Positions 23,353-29,006 of a stretch of 32,650 nt of DNA are shown here, in pieces (the first letter of the stretch is position 1; the number at the start of each line of letters is the position of its first letter). The translations under genes and the position numbers were made by a program. This DNA is from a virus. Below the pieces are notes generated by a model. The model ran no database searches. It had not been told where the DNA came from and worked only from the letters and a program-made list of their open reading frames with translations. The DNA lies in IMG/VR virus record IMGVR_UViG_3300028610_000227, positions 1 through 32,650 of that record, one strand, 5' to 3'.

Positions 23353-23910
23353 TTATAACTCTTTCAGCTTTTCTTTGTAGCGCCTCTTGATCTCAACAAC
23401 CTCTTTAATCGTTAAGCGCACAATGTCGTTATTGTTTTCCAACGCATCAACCCGATCTTGTCCTATCCGCTTTACTAGCCGGATTCTATACTCCAAAATA
23501 TTGCCGCTTAAATCCTGATTACACGGCCTGGCGCATTGCTTATGACAGTTATCCTCGTTGAACCTTAAATGCCTTGCAGCGCCAACACTTCGATAGTGAC
23601 CAGCGTCCCACTTAGCCTCTGTTCTTTCACAGGAAACACACGGCAGTAATTCATCACGTTTTCGTATGAACGCATTAAACGCTGTTTGAGCTTCACGCAA
23701 ATGGTCGGCCTTCGACTTAACCTTTGCTCTGCGCTCTCTGGTTTCCTTCCGCATGGCCTTCTCCGTGTGCTTCTGACCCTCTTTGGTCTTGGCTACCGCC
23801 AGCGCACAACTGCCATTACAGGCAATCTGCAACGAGCTAAACGGTACAAACAACTTCTTGCAGTGAGTGTTTCGGCAGCGTTTGCGCTTAACGGCTGGTT
23901 TCTTAGCCAT
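23353..23910 (-). CDS. ninG: NinG (Rap) family recombination protein
   Basis: 185 residues. The N-terminal Cys cluster is CRNTHC (about 12-17) and CNGSC, a zinc-finger-like site. It is followed by a highly basic helix (KETRERRAKVKSKADHLREA) and the NinG core: 'CVSCERTEAKWDAGHY' (about 100-115), 'NEDNCHKQCARPCNQDLSGN', an HNH-like metal site. Lambda NinG/Rap is a structure-specific nuclease acting on Holliday or D-loop junctions in Red recombination. Here it would act with RecT and the NinB-like protein. It is followed by small genes before the terminase, as in lambda the nin region precedes late genes. Confidence 0.9.
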   Translation of the reverse strand: MAKKPAVKRKRCRNTHCKKLFVPFSSLQIACNGSCALAVAKTKEGQKHTEKAMRKETRERRAKVKSKADHLREAQTAFNAFIRKRDELLPCVSCERTEAKWDAGHYRSVGAARHLRFNEDNCHKQCARPCNQDLSGNILEYRIRLVKRIGQDRVDALENNNDIVRLTIKEVVEIKRRYKEKLKEL

Positions 23911-23913
23911 GTG

Positions 23914-24084
23914 TCACAACCAGATTTCAACAATCAATCCAACAGGAATCAAGGCTGCCGACAACAAAAACAGCGCGACAATAGAACCCCTAAAACCGAT
24001 GCTCTCCACATCGCTGAAAGTCCGAATCACCGCCCAAGAGAACAAGAATAAAACCAATCCGGTTAACGCTATATTAATTCCCAT
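23914..24084 (-). CDS. Small two-pass membrane protein (56 aa)
   Basis: ATG 24084 with a strong GAGAGGTGA site. Two hydrophobic helices are visible: about 3-20 (INIALTGLVLFLFSWAVI) and about 34-55 (IVALFLLSAALIPVGLIVEI), joined by a charged turn (RTFSDVESIGFRG). It resembles holin-size proteins but stands next to ninG, far from the endolysin. It may be an accessory membrane or superinfection protein; that is speculation. The ribosome site lies in one copy of the 15-nt direct repeat. Confidence 0.62.
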   Translation of the reverse strand: MGINIALTGLVLFLFSWAVIRTFSDVESIGFRGSIVALFLLSAALIPVGLIVEIWL

Positions 24085-24092
24085 AATTCACC

Positions 24093-24107
24093 TCTCTTCC
24101 TCTACTT
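24093..24107 (-). repeat. 15-nt direct repeat, copy at the 3' side of the fibre-like cassette
   Basis: Minus-strand AAGTAGAGGAAGAGA, identical to 24762-24776. It carries the purine-rich ribosome site of the 56-aa membrane gene. The two copies bracket the fibre-like gene, as expected for recombination between short homologies. Confidence 0.75.
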
Positions 24108-24146
24108 GTGTACGGGGAATGCTTAAAACAACAGGCTCGTAATGTG

Positions 24147-24758
24147 CTATATCTTTTCGTGCGCCTTTGAAACCTTCTCCTGTATGGAGCCTGCACCGCC
24201 ATTCAGAACATCTAAAAGCGTGGGTTCTGATCTTTTTGCGCCTGTAATTGATTGTCCGTCTGCTAGTGCCTCAGTAGGTGTACTATTAGCTGTTAATGTC
24301 CAGAACTGAAAAGTACCGTTAGCTGGATCAAGTACAGGCGTGGTTCCTGTGACATTAAACTGAGTTTCTACGAACTCCTTGAAAGTCTGCTCAGCAGTAA
24401 AGGACTGGACTACATCTAACTTAGCTGTGTCAGCATCGAATGCTTGTACATCAACTCCTACTTCAACACCTAGATTAGTTCTTGATGTGGCATCATTATC
24501 CAGATCAGATAGATTATTAGCGGCTAGTAAAGCCCCGGAACTAGTATCTCCTTTATCACCAGACCTCACAAAGATTAGGCTCATTTCGTCGGTATCAGAA
24601 AAACTACCGCTTCCAGTTTCGGCATTCTCAGGTGTTGGGCCAGAGATGCGGATAATAACATCGTCAAGGTGGATCAAAACCTCGTCAATCGAGTCGATTT
24701 CTAGGCTGAGTTGAATATGTTTGCTTTGCTCAACGTCACAACATTCTTCTTCTAACAT
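24147..24758 (-). CDS. Tail-fibre-like protein, apparently truncated, in the early region
   Basis: 203 residues. About 1-40 is acidic and Cys-containing (EEECCDVEQSKHIQ). About 65-90 has collagen-like SGDKGDTSSG and 'LLAANNLSDLDNDATSRTNL'. About 150-185 reads 'TPVLDPANGTFQFWTLTANS ... DGQSIT'. These are common phage fibre and tail-spike modules. In such proteins the last is normally followed by a longer beta unit with a WP/WVGG segment; here the sequence switches after DGQSIT to an unrelated about 30-residue end, suggesting loss of the rest. It lies between NinB-like and NinG genes, away from the tail cluster. Whether it is still used in virions is unknown. Confidence 0.65.
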   Translation of the reverse strand: MLEEECCDVEQSKHIQLSLEIDSIDEVLIHLDDVIIRISGPTPENAETGSGSFSDTDEMSLIFVRSGDKGDTSSGALLAANNLSDLDNDATSRTNLGVEVGVDVQAFDADTAKLDVVQSFTAEQTFKEFVETQFNVTGTTPVLDPANGTFQFWTLTANSTPTEALADGQSITGAKRSEPTLLDVLNGGAGSIQEKVSKAHEKI

Positions 24759-24761
24759 CTT

Positions 24762-24776
24762 TCTCTTCCTCTACTT
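24762..24776 (-). repeat. 15-nt direct repeat, copy at the 5' side of the fibre-like cassette
   Basis: Identical on the minus strand to 24093-24107 (AAGTAGAGGAAGAGA). It supplies the ribosome site for the fibre-like gene at 24758. The two copies lie 669 bp apart and frame the gene almost exactly. Confidence 0.75.
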
Positions 24777-24810
24777 TCATTGTTTAATCTCTACTCTGCC
24801 ACCGGATGGT

Positions 24811-25203
24811 TCATTTCTCTTTGACCGGCCAAGGAACACCAACGCCCCACTTGGTCGCAATATGCCTGTTCAGCGCTTCGTATATTTGCGGGTATTCTTC
24901 TCTCGTCGGTCTAGTTGTTGACGACTTACCCGTAATGGCTATTTGAACCGGACGCCATAAAAACTCTTTCACTGATGGCTTCGACCACGGCAATTCTGCG
25001 TCGGTGTTCATCACCTGCATGAAGTCGTAACCGCCGTCATTCAACGCCTCTGCCAGTTGCTCGCAGTACAGATGCAAGGCATTATTCTGTAGCTCAGACC
25101 GTTGTTTTCCAGTATTCCAGCGCCACATTACGTATTTCTCTTTTTCGTACAGGGCTTTAGCAAACCGCATGAAATCTTCAAACGTCTGGTCATTGTTAGT
25201 CAC
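24811..25203 (-). CDS. NinB-like recombination protein (130 aa)
   Basis: Core motif 'GKQRSELQNNALHLYCEQLA' (about 32-51), then 'DGGYDFMQVMNTDAELPWSK', 'KEFLWRPVQIAITGKSSTTR' and an end 'LNRHIATKWGVGVPWPVKEK'. This is the pattern of NinB/Orf-type phage proteins, in which lambda Orf helps load RecT/Beta-like annealing on SSB-coated DNA. I start it at GTG 25203, which overlaps the methyltransferase stop; a longer reading from 25251 has no ribosome site. It works in the same pathway as NinG, RecT and SSB by inference. Confidence 0.75.
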   Translation of the reverse strand: MTNNDQTFEDFMRFAKALYEKEKYVMWRWNTGKQRSELQNNALHLYCEQLAEALNDGGYDFMQVMNTDAELPWSKPSVKEFLWRPVQIAITGKSSTTRPTREEYPQIYEALNRHIATKWGVGVPWPVKEK

Positions 25204-25855
25204 CCAAAGCTGGCTCAAGGACACTCTCCCCATGATTTTTGTGGAAGCCATGTTCTAAGTTGGCCGCTTTAAAAATATGCTCTCCGACTTTAGGGTGTAC
25301 GCAATTCCTCAATATTTGAGCAGGGCAGTGGTTACTGCCGTAATAAATGTTTTCTTCGTAATGAATCCCCAGCCAGTCCATAAGCGCCTTCTTTCCCGCA
25401 AGGTCTGCTCTGTTAATAAAGCCTGATGGTCGAGGCACATCGAAGTGATCAAAATCAAAGTTTGTCCAAAATAGATGCCTTCCCATTTTTTTAGCTTCTA
25501 CTAGCGGCTTGTAGAACGGAGATACGTTTTCCACCACCCATAAGCCTTTGAAGAAATGCTGCAAAAACAATATCTCTTGGTAAAGCTCCATGTTTGGGTA
25601 GCGCCTTAATTTGTGTCTGGTAGCTTTGTTCATTTTGCTGTGTGTTTGGCAGGGCGGCGATGACCAGATGAAGTCAAATTCGGCGTAATGCTCTAATAAA
25701 TACTGATGAGCATCGCCCACCACTAACGTGTCGTTTGGGTGGGCCCTGGCATAAACCGCCGCAATCTTTGGGTGGTTTTCTACCGCTGTCACTTCGCAAC
25801 CAGTCCAGAGCTTCCCATTTCCGCCAAGACCGGCGTACAGATTCAAAACTCTCAC
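25196..25855 (-). CDS. Compact C5-cytosine DNA methyltransferase
   Basis: 219 residues with ordered C5-MTase motifs. Motif I is LNLYAGLGGNG (4-14) and II/III is AVENHP (24-29). Motif IV PPC has catalytic Cys69 in SSPPCQTHSKMN, and VI is ENV (109-111). Motif IX-like QILRN is at 180-184, followed by a motif X-like valine/His segment. Typical enzymes are 300-400 aa; the target-recognition part between VIII and IX is very short here. It would methylate cytosine in phage DNA, probably against host restriction; the site is unknown and no restriction partner is seen. GTG 25855 has GGGGGTGA upstream. The tail GFHKNHG is shared with the HNH protein. Confidence 0.88.
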   Translation of the reverse strand: MRVLNLYAGLGGNGKLWTGCEVTAVENHPKIAAVYARAHPNDTLVVGDAHQYLLEHYAEFDFIWSSPPCQTHSKMNKATRHKLRRYPNMELYQEILFLQHFFKGLWVVENVSPFYKPLVEAKKMGRHLFWTNFDFDHFDVPRPSGFINRADLAGKKALMDWLGIHYEENIYYGSNHCPAQILRNCVHPKVGEHIFKAANLEHGFHKNHGESVLEPALGD

Positions 25856-25995
25856 TTCACCCCCTTATCTGCTGTGAACATTGTGTAATGGCATGCTCTA
25901 CAGGTTTCACGATCCCCGCTGATCTCAGACTCTTTGTAAACAACGCTAATCTCTCTGCGTATGTCGGTGCCGCTGCACATGGGGCATTCAAGCAT
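25852..25995 (-). CDS. Small zinc-ribbon protein (47 aa)
   Basis: Starts MLECPMCSGTD at ATG 25995 (AAGG upstream, 8-nt overlap with the previous gene). A longer frame from 26043 overlaps it by over 50 nt and is less likely. Two Cys pairs, CPMC (about 4-7) and CRAC (about 33-36), fit a four-Cys zinc ribbon. This type is common in phage early genes and is thought to bind nucleic acid or protein; function here is unknown. The end overlaps the methyltransferase start (GTGA). Confidence 0.65.
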   Translation of the reverse strand: MLECPMCSGTDIRREISVVYKESEISGDRETCRACHYTMFTADKGVK

Positions 25996-26227
25996 TGGTT
26001 CTAGCCTTTTTCCTTCGTTCTGCGCCAGATCTGGATTCACCATTATATCGCAGGTGTATATTGCTCGACATTCCGCTCTTCAGCACGTCAACCGCACCCC
26101 CTGACTTCTCGAAAGCCTCAATGTCACGCGCTATCTTTCGTCTTGCCGCTTCCTTTTCAGTCACAGCCACAACAGGGTTAGAGTCCAGTCGATGGATGGC
26201 ACCAGGCGGAATTGTTTGCTTTAACAT
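25988..26227 (-). CDS. Hypothetical basic protein (79 aa)
   Basis: Starts in the stretch just after the membrane gene. Residues about 23-45 form a charged helix (EKEAARRKIARDIEAFEKSG), and the end is basic (SRSGAERRKKARTNA). No family was recognised. It belongs to the chain of accessory genes between the replication and nin segments. Confidence 0.65.
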   Translation of the reverse strand: MLKQTIPPGAIHRLDSNPVVAVTEKEAARRKIARDIEAFEKSGGAVDVLKSGMSSNIHLRYNGESRSGAERRKKARTNA

Positions 26228-26230
26228 TAG

Positions 26231-26464
26231 TTAGTCATCTTCCATAAGTGCCAATCCTGGCATTGCAAAAAGAACAAAAGAGACAAACCCAATCAGCCCA
26301 GCAAACATCACTTTTGCAACTCCCACAGCCATTGCTACTAGTTCAGTAGCGCGCACCGCCTCTATCACGTCAACGATTCCACCAACAAACCCCCACCAAA
26401 CGCCGATCCATACACCAGCAACTACACCAATAATTATCAGCAACGATCCAATCAGAATTTTCAT
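26231..26464 (-). CDS. Small integral membrane protein (77 aa)
   Basis: Two or three hydrophobic segments: about 2-30 (ILIGSLLIIIGVVAGVWIGV, then WWGFVGGIV), and about 43-72 (LVAMAVGVAKVMFAGLIGFV, then SFVLFAMPGLAL). A short acidic tail MEDD closes it. GAGGAT precedes ATG 26464. An inner-membrane location is predicted; the role is unknown. Possible roles are superinfection exclusion or a holin-like function, but neither is supported by motifs. Confidence 0.68.
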   Translation of the reverse strand: MKILIGSLLIIIGVVAGVWIGVWWGFVGGIVDVIEAVRATELVAMAVGVAKVMFAGLIGFVSFVLFAMPGLALMEDD

Positions 26465-26546
26465 ATTTCTATCCTCGGTTAATGCCTAAGTCGGCGTCAT
26501 TTGATGCTCACTTTAAACCACATCGGTGTATAGGTGCATTTTATGA

Positions 26547-26572
26547 GTGACCAGCGTTGGTTTTTTGGTCAC
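26547..26572. promoter_or_regulatory. Operator-like 26-nt dyad, GTGAC-N16-GTCAC (site 3)
   Basis: Arms of 7 bp (GTGACCA / TGGTCAC) are spaced exactly as in the dyad at 29050-29075, and 17 of 26 positions match. It lies at the end of the 88-aa gene and upstream of the membrane gene. It could be a repressor site or an RNA hairpin; no T-run follows on the minus strand, so a terminator is unlikely. Confidence 0.5.
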
Positions 26573-26835
26573 GTTAATGAGGAGTTATATATTAAAGCTG
26601 CCTTTTGCCACGCATCCCATCTGGCATTTTGAAGCAGGGTCGGAAGAGCAGCCCAACCAGCTTTTTGTGAGTACCCATTAGCTTGCTCGTTCCATATCAT
26701 GTGTGTTGCGGTTGGGTAGAACTTATCTTCAAACTGCTGACGCAAAGACTCATCACTGTTGCCGGTACTTGGTTCGGCGTATGTACACTCACAGTTATTA
26801 AAAAGGCCGCAGCCCGGACACCATTCATCTTTCAT
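26569..26835 (-). CDS. Phage protein with Cys motif and W-x-A-W-Q-A-A end (88 aa)
   Basis: N-terminal CPGCGLFNNCEC (about 6-17) may bind zinc. The rest follows the pattern of short phage early proteins, 'SLRQQFEDKFYPTATHMIWN' then 'QNARWDAWQKAALI', in which F-E-x-x-F and WxAWQAA recur. Function is unknown. GGAGGTAAG precedes ATG 26835. The stop codon lies inside the GTGAC dyad. Confidence 0.68.
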   Translation of the reverse strand: MKDEWCPGCGLFNNCECTYAEPSTGNSDESLRQQFEDKFYPTATHMIWNEQANGYSQKAGWAALPTLLQNARWDAWQKAALIYNSSLT

Positions 26836-26859
26836 TCGCTCTTACCTCCAAAGTTATAC

Positions 26860-27060
26860 CTACAGCCTATTCCATGCGTCTAGCTGAAAAGATGTAGCAC
26901 TAGGCACTAGCTCTCGGTTAGGCAGCTTTAGCCAATCCCAATAATTTTTTGGATATTCTCTTTGCGCTTCATATTGAGTAATAATATTCCAAAAAAGAAA
27001 GCGTTTTGAGGTGGTGATTACAGTCTTTCCTTTAATAGTTTCTTTATGCTCAAACTTCAT
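26860..27060 (-). CDS. Hypothetical protein (66 aa)
   Basis: Starts MKFEHKETIKGKTVITTSKR with GAGGAT before it. Basic N-terminus and an aromatic middle (FLFWNIITQYEAQREYPKNY). No motif was recognised. It lies between the replication genes and the accessory cluster. Confidence 0.58.
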   Translation of the reverse strand: MKFEHKETIKGKTVITTSKRFLFWNIITQYEAQREYPKNYWDWLKLPNRELVPSATSFQLDAWNRL

Positions 27061-27100
27061 CTTTCTATCCTCTTAGTTAACTTTGGTTTACTTCTATAAA

Positions 27101-27253
27101 TCATATACACCACCAGTCTGGATCATGATATTCTGGCATTTGTTTATACAAAAGTTCTGTTATATGGTCTAGCTCTCTAGTTATTTCATCTTCGTCAAGA
27201 TCGCTGAATATCAACTTGAGCATTTCGTAGTTTATTGCTGCATCTGTTTTCAT
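27101..27253 (-). CDS. Small acidic protein (50 aa)
   Basis: ORF from ATG 27253 to TGA 27101. The product is acidic and helical ('MLKLIFSDLDEDEITRELDH' at about 11-30) with an aromatic end (EYHDPDWWCI). The site upstream is weak (AGG at about 10 nt), but the frame fills the gap exactly between two clear genes on the same strand. No family was recognised. Low charge diversity could suit a protein-binding inhibitor; that is speculation. Confidence 0.5.
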   Translation of the reverse strand: MKTDAAINYEMLKLIFSDLDEDEITRELDHITELLYKQMPEYHDPDWWCI

Positions 27254-27266
27254 ATTTCTGGCCTAT

Positions 27267-27722
27267 TCAGTCAAACAACGCTTTCAGTTTAGCCGCTTCA
27301 TTTTTACCAACATCTTTACGGCGAGCCTTCTCGGTTAGGTCTTCCAGTGCTGGCTGAAACTGCTTGTGTGCTGCCTTCACCGTGCCCGCTTGTTTTATGG
27401 CCCCAATGCAGCGGTCAATGTCCAGGAACTGCCAGCCGTCCTCGCTGTTCTGCTTTTGGGTATGAATCCAGGTGCAGCCCTTATCAATATATTCCCTTGA
27501 ATATTTGCATATGTATTGGCCATGTTCGCGCTTGGAGTTTCTAATCAACTCCTCGTTTGGCAATTGACTACGATACTCACGACCATAGATATTGCTTAAT
27601 CGCAAATAGAAGTAAGCAACAGAATCCTTCTCCTGATCGTTAAAAGTCCGTTGCTCTGTCGTAGTCAGTGGTTGCCCTTGCGAGTTCCGCTGCTTTTTCA
27701 TTAGCTGTTTGATACTGTCCAT
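27267..27722 (-). CDS. Replication-region protein, possible helicase-loader analogue (151 aa)
   Basis: Starts at ATG 27722 behind GGAAAGTA and overlaps the initiator gene by 83 nt in another frame. The N-terminus is basic; the middle has 'FYLRLSNIYGREYRSQLPNE' and a long charged helix; the end is 'KARRKDVGKNEAAKLKALFD'. Position directly after an O-type initiator is where lambda places P, the DnaB helicase loader. I see no Walker motif, and lambda P also has none. The P role is inferred from order and is unproven. Confidence 0.6.
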   Translation of the reverse strand: MDSIKQLMKKQRNSQGQPLTTTEQRTFNDQEKDSVAYFYLRLSNIYGREYRSQLPNEELIRNSKREHGQYICKYSREYIDKGCTWIHTQKQNSEDGWQFLDIDRCIGAIKQAGTVKAAHKQFQPALEDLTEKARRKDVGKNEAAKLKALFD

Positions 27723-28419
27723 TACTTTCCACTTTAATTATGATTTCATCTTCCCATCGTTTGCCATTTAAGTATGTGCTTGCATGGGGTATATAGTTTT
27801 TACGGTCTAATGACCAATCTCCAGATTTTAATCGTTGCTCAATGTTAAGGGTTATTTCTGTAACCAAGCCATCATTTGGATTAAGTTTCTTCCATGCTAA
27901 TCGAGCCTTATCCTTCGCTGTCAGCCGGGGGTAAACAGACCAAAAAAAATCAAACGACACACTATTGTTTATTCTTTGTATATTCTTTGTATATTCTAGT
28001 TCACTGGTGGGGGGGTTTTTGTCAACCATGGAGGGGTTTTTGTCAATGGTTGAACCGTTCCATGGTTGAACCGTTCCATGGTGGGGGGGTTTATTGAATC
28101 TGTTAGCTATCAATACATAGGCGCGTTCCGGCAATATTGCAATGTATTGATTGCACTTACCTGAACCACCAATTGAGTGATCAACAGAAAGCCACCCCTC
28201 GGATTCAAGAAGTTTTATATGCCTTGTTACAGTATTCCTGGATAATCCAGTTTCGTAGACTATCCGACTAATAGATGGGTATGCCATGTTTTGTTTTTCG
28301 TTCATGAAAGAACGTAGATAAGCGGCTAGCAGTTTTGAAGATGAAGGGAGATCGGCACACCAAATAGCTTCAAGCCAGTTGATGATATTAGATTTTATAT
28401 GGTTCGGGGGGTGTTTCAT
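27640..28419 (-). CDS. Replication initiator, lambda O-type, with winged-helix N-terminus
   Basis: About 259 residues from ATG 28419 (GGTGA 8 nt upstream; GTG 28437 is possible). About 10-100 is a helix-turn-helix domain: 'SSKLLAAYLRSFMNEKQNMA', 'YPSISRIVYETGLSRNTVTR', then 'HIKLLESEGWLSV'. About 113-145 is a Pro/Asn/Lys linker coded by tandem repeats. About 150-225 has 'FDFFWSVYPRLTAKDKARLA' and 'IPHASTYLNGKRWEDE', typical of the C-terminal part of phage O/DnaT-like initiators. It binds origin iterons (probably its own internal ones) and recruits the replisome. GTGACTGG repeats precede it. Confidence 0.8.
   Translation of the reverse strand: MKHPPNHIKSNIINWLEAIWCADLPSSSKLLAAYLRSFMNEKQNMAYPSISRIVYETGLSRNTVTRHIKLLESEGWLSVDHSIGGSGKCNQYIAILPERAYVLIANRFNKPPHHGTVQPWNGSTIDKNPSMVDKNPPTSELEYTKNIQRINNSVSFDFFWSVYPRLTAKDKARLAWKKLNPNDGLVTEITLNIEQRLKSGDWSLDRKNYIPHASTYLNGKRWEDEIIIKVESNGQYQTANEKAAELARATTDYDRATDF
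27946..28092. other. Probable replication origin inside the initiator gene (iterons plus AT-rich tract)
   Basis: Two 16-bp direct repeats TGGTTGAACCGTTCCA (28047-28062, 28063-28078) are exactly adjacent. Two 14-bp repeats GGGGTTTTTGTCAA (28012-28025, 28033-28046) are 21 bp apart. Two copies of GGTGGGGGGGTTT (28006-28018, 28080-28092) flank them. Beside them, 27946-28004 is AT-rich with tandem TATTCTTTG. Iterons in the initiator linker followed by an AT-rich region in the downstream half is the lambda ori arrangement (known). Its use here is inferred. Confidence 0.6.
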
Positions 28420-28427
28420 TATTATTT

Positions 28428-28477
28428 CACCAGTCACCGTTTCCAGTCACTTAAAGATTGCGGCAACCTGACTGGTG
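28428..28477. promoter_or_regulatory. Operator-like cluster upstream of the replication initiator (site 2)
   Basis: On the minus strand GTGACTGG occurs at 28443-28450 and 28430-28437, 13 bp apart, just before the initiator ATG. A 9-bp inverted pair CACCAGTCA / TGACTGGTG (28428-28436, 28469-28477) spans them. The same octamer is in the divergent control region. This suggests control of the initiator by the phage's own regulator. Confidence 0.55.
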
Positions 28478-28540
28478 GTAGGCTGTCTCTGGGTTATAAG
28501 GCCAGATAAGCCGCGATTGATATTCTACTCTTCCTATCCT

Positions 28541-28729
28541 TTATCGCAAGTTACTGCGCAAACCATGCTCAAAAATGGCCACTATTTCTTCGATACTGAT
28601 TACCTTGTTTGCAACAGCTTCCTCAATAGCGCCTCTAGGCAATAGCTCATCTTCTTTCCTATCGTAATAAAGGAAGCCTGCAATCAAATCTTCTGTCGTG
28701 GCTTCAATGTTCTCTTTTAAACTCTTCAT
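28541..28729 (-). CDS. Hypothetical acidic early protein (62 aa)
   Basis: AGAGGAC precedes ATG 28729. Acidic and helical: 'MKSLKENIEATTEDLIAGFL', a Pro-containing turn 'DELLPRGAIEEAVANKVI' and 'SIEEIVAIFEHGLRSNLR'. I recall similar short phage early proteins in this position but no known role. It lies between the regulator and the initiator genes, so it is likely under the leftward early promoter. Confidence 0.65.
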   Translation of the reverse strand: MKSLKENIEATTEDLIAGFLYYDRKEDELLPRGAIEEAVANKVISIEEIVAIFEHGLRSNLR

Positions 28730-28757
28730 ATAGTCCTCTGTTCTATTTGTTCAAGTG

Positions 28758-29006
28758 TTAGCCCGTTCTGTTGCCAGGTGAACTACGCCTAGACTCTAAT
28801 ATCATCTGTGATGCCGTGAACTGATTCTGCATTGCGGCTATTGTTACAGCGTAATGCGTCTCTCCTTCCCAGTCCGTGTCCGGTAGCCCGTCTACAAGCC
28901 ACCTCTCCACATCTTCTCTTGTAACAGTATGTTTGGGTGTCGAACAGCAGTAAGCAACAACTGGTATCCCTCCAGCTTGCTTAATTGCTTGTTTCAATTG
29001 TTCCAT
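28758..29006 (-). CDS. Cro/YdaS-like transcriptional regulator (82 aa)
   Basis: First gene of the leftward arm, next to the control region. The pattern 'LKQAIKQAGGIPVVAYCC', then 'TREDVERWLVDGLPDTDW' and 'GETHYAVTIAAMQNQF' follows YdaS/Cro-like helix-turn-helix proteins (AGG-x-x-x-V-A, V-x-x-W, GLP-x-T-x-W-x-GET). It would bind the GTGACTGG sites by inference. No Shine-Dalgarno is seen before ATG 29006, so the message may be leaderless or weakly translated. Confidence 0.65.
   Translation of the reverse strand: MEQLKQAIKQAGGIPVVAYCCSTPKHTVTREDVERWLVDGLPDTDWEGETHYAVTIAAMQNQFTASQMILESRRSSPGNRTG

Noticed and set aside
23686-24142. Plus-strand frames of 121 and 91 codons across ninG and the small membrane gene
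   Set aside because: They lie antisense to ninG and to a well-supported 56-aa gene with a strong ribosome site, and show no protein-like pattern.
24147-24758. Programmed -1 frameshift at the A5 run near the fibre fragment end
   Set aside because: The heptamer does not fit the X-XXY-YYZ rule in the annotated frame; a fusion or sequencing error is as likely, so only an observation is reported.
26547-26572. The dyad read as an intrinsic terminator
   Set aside because: On the minus strand no T-run follows the stem; its match in length and arms to the dyad at 29050 favours an operator.
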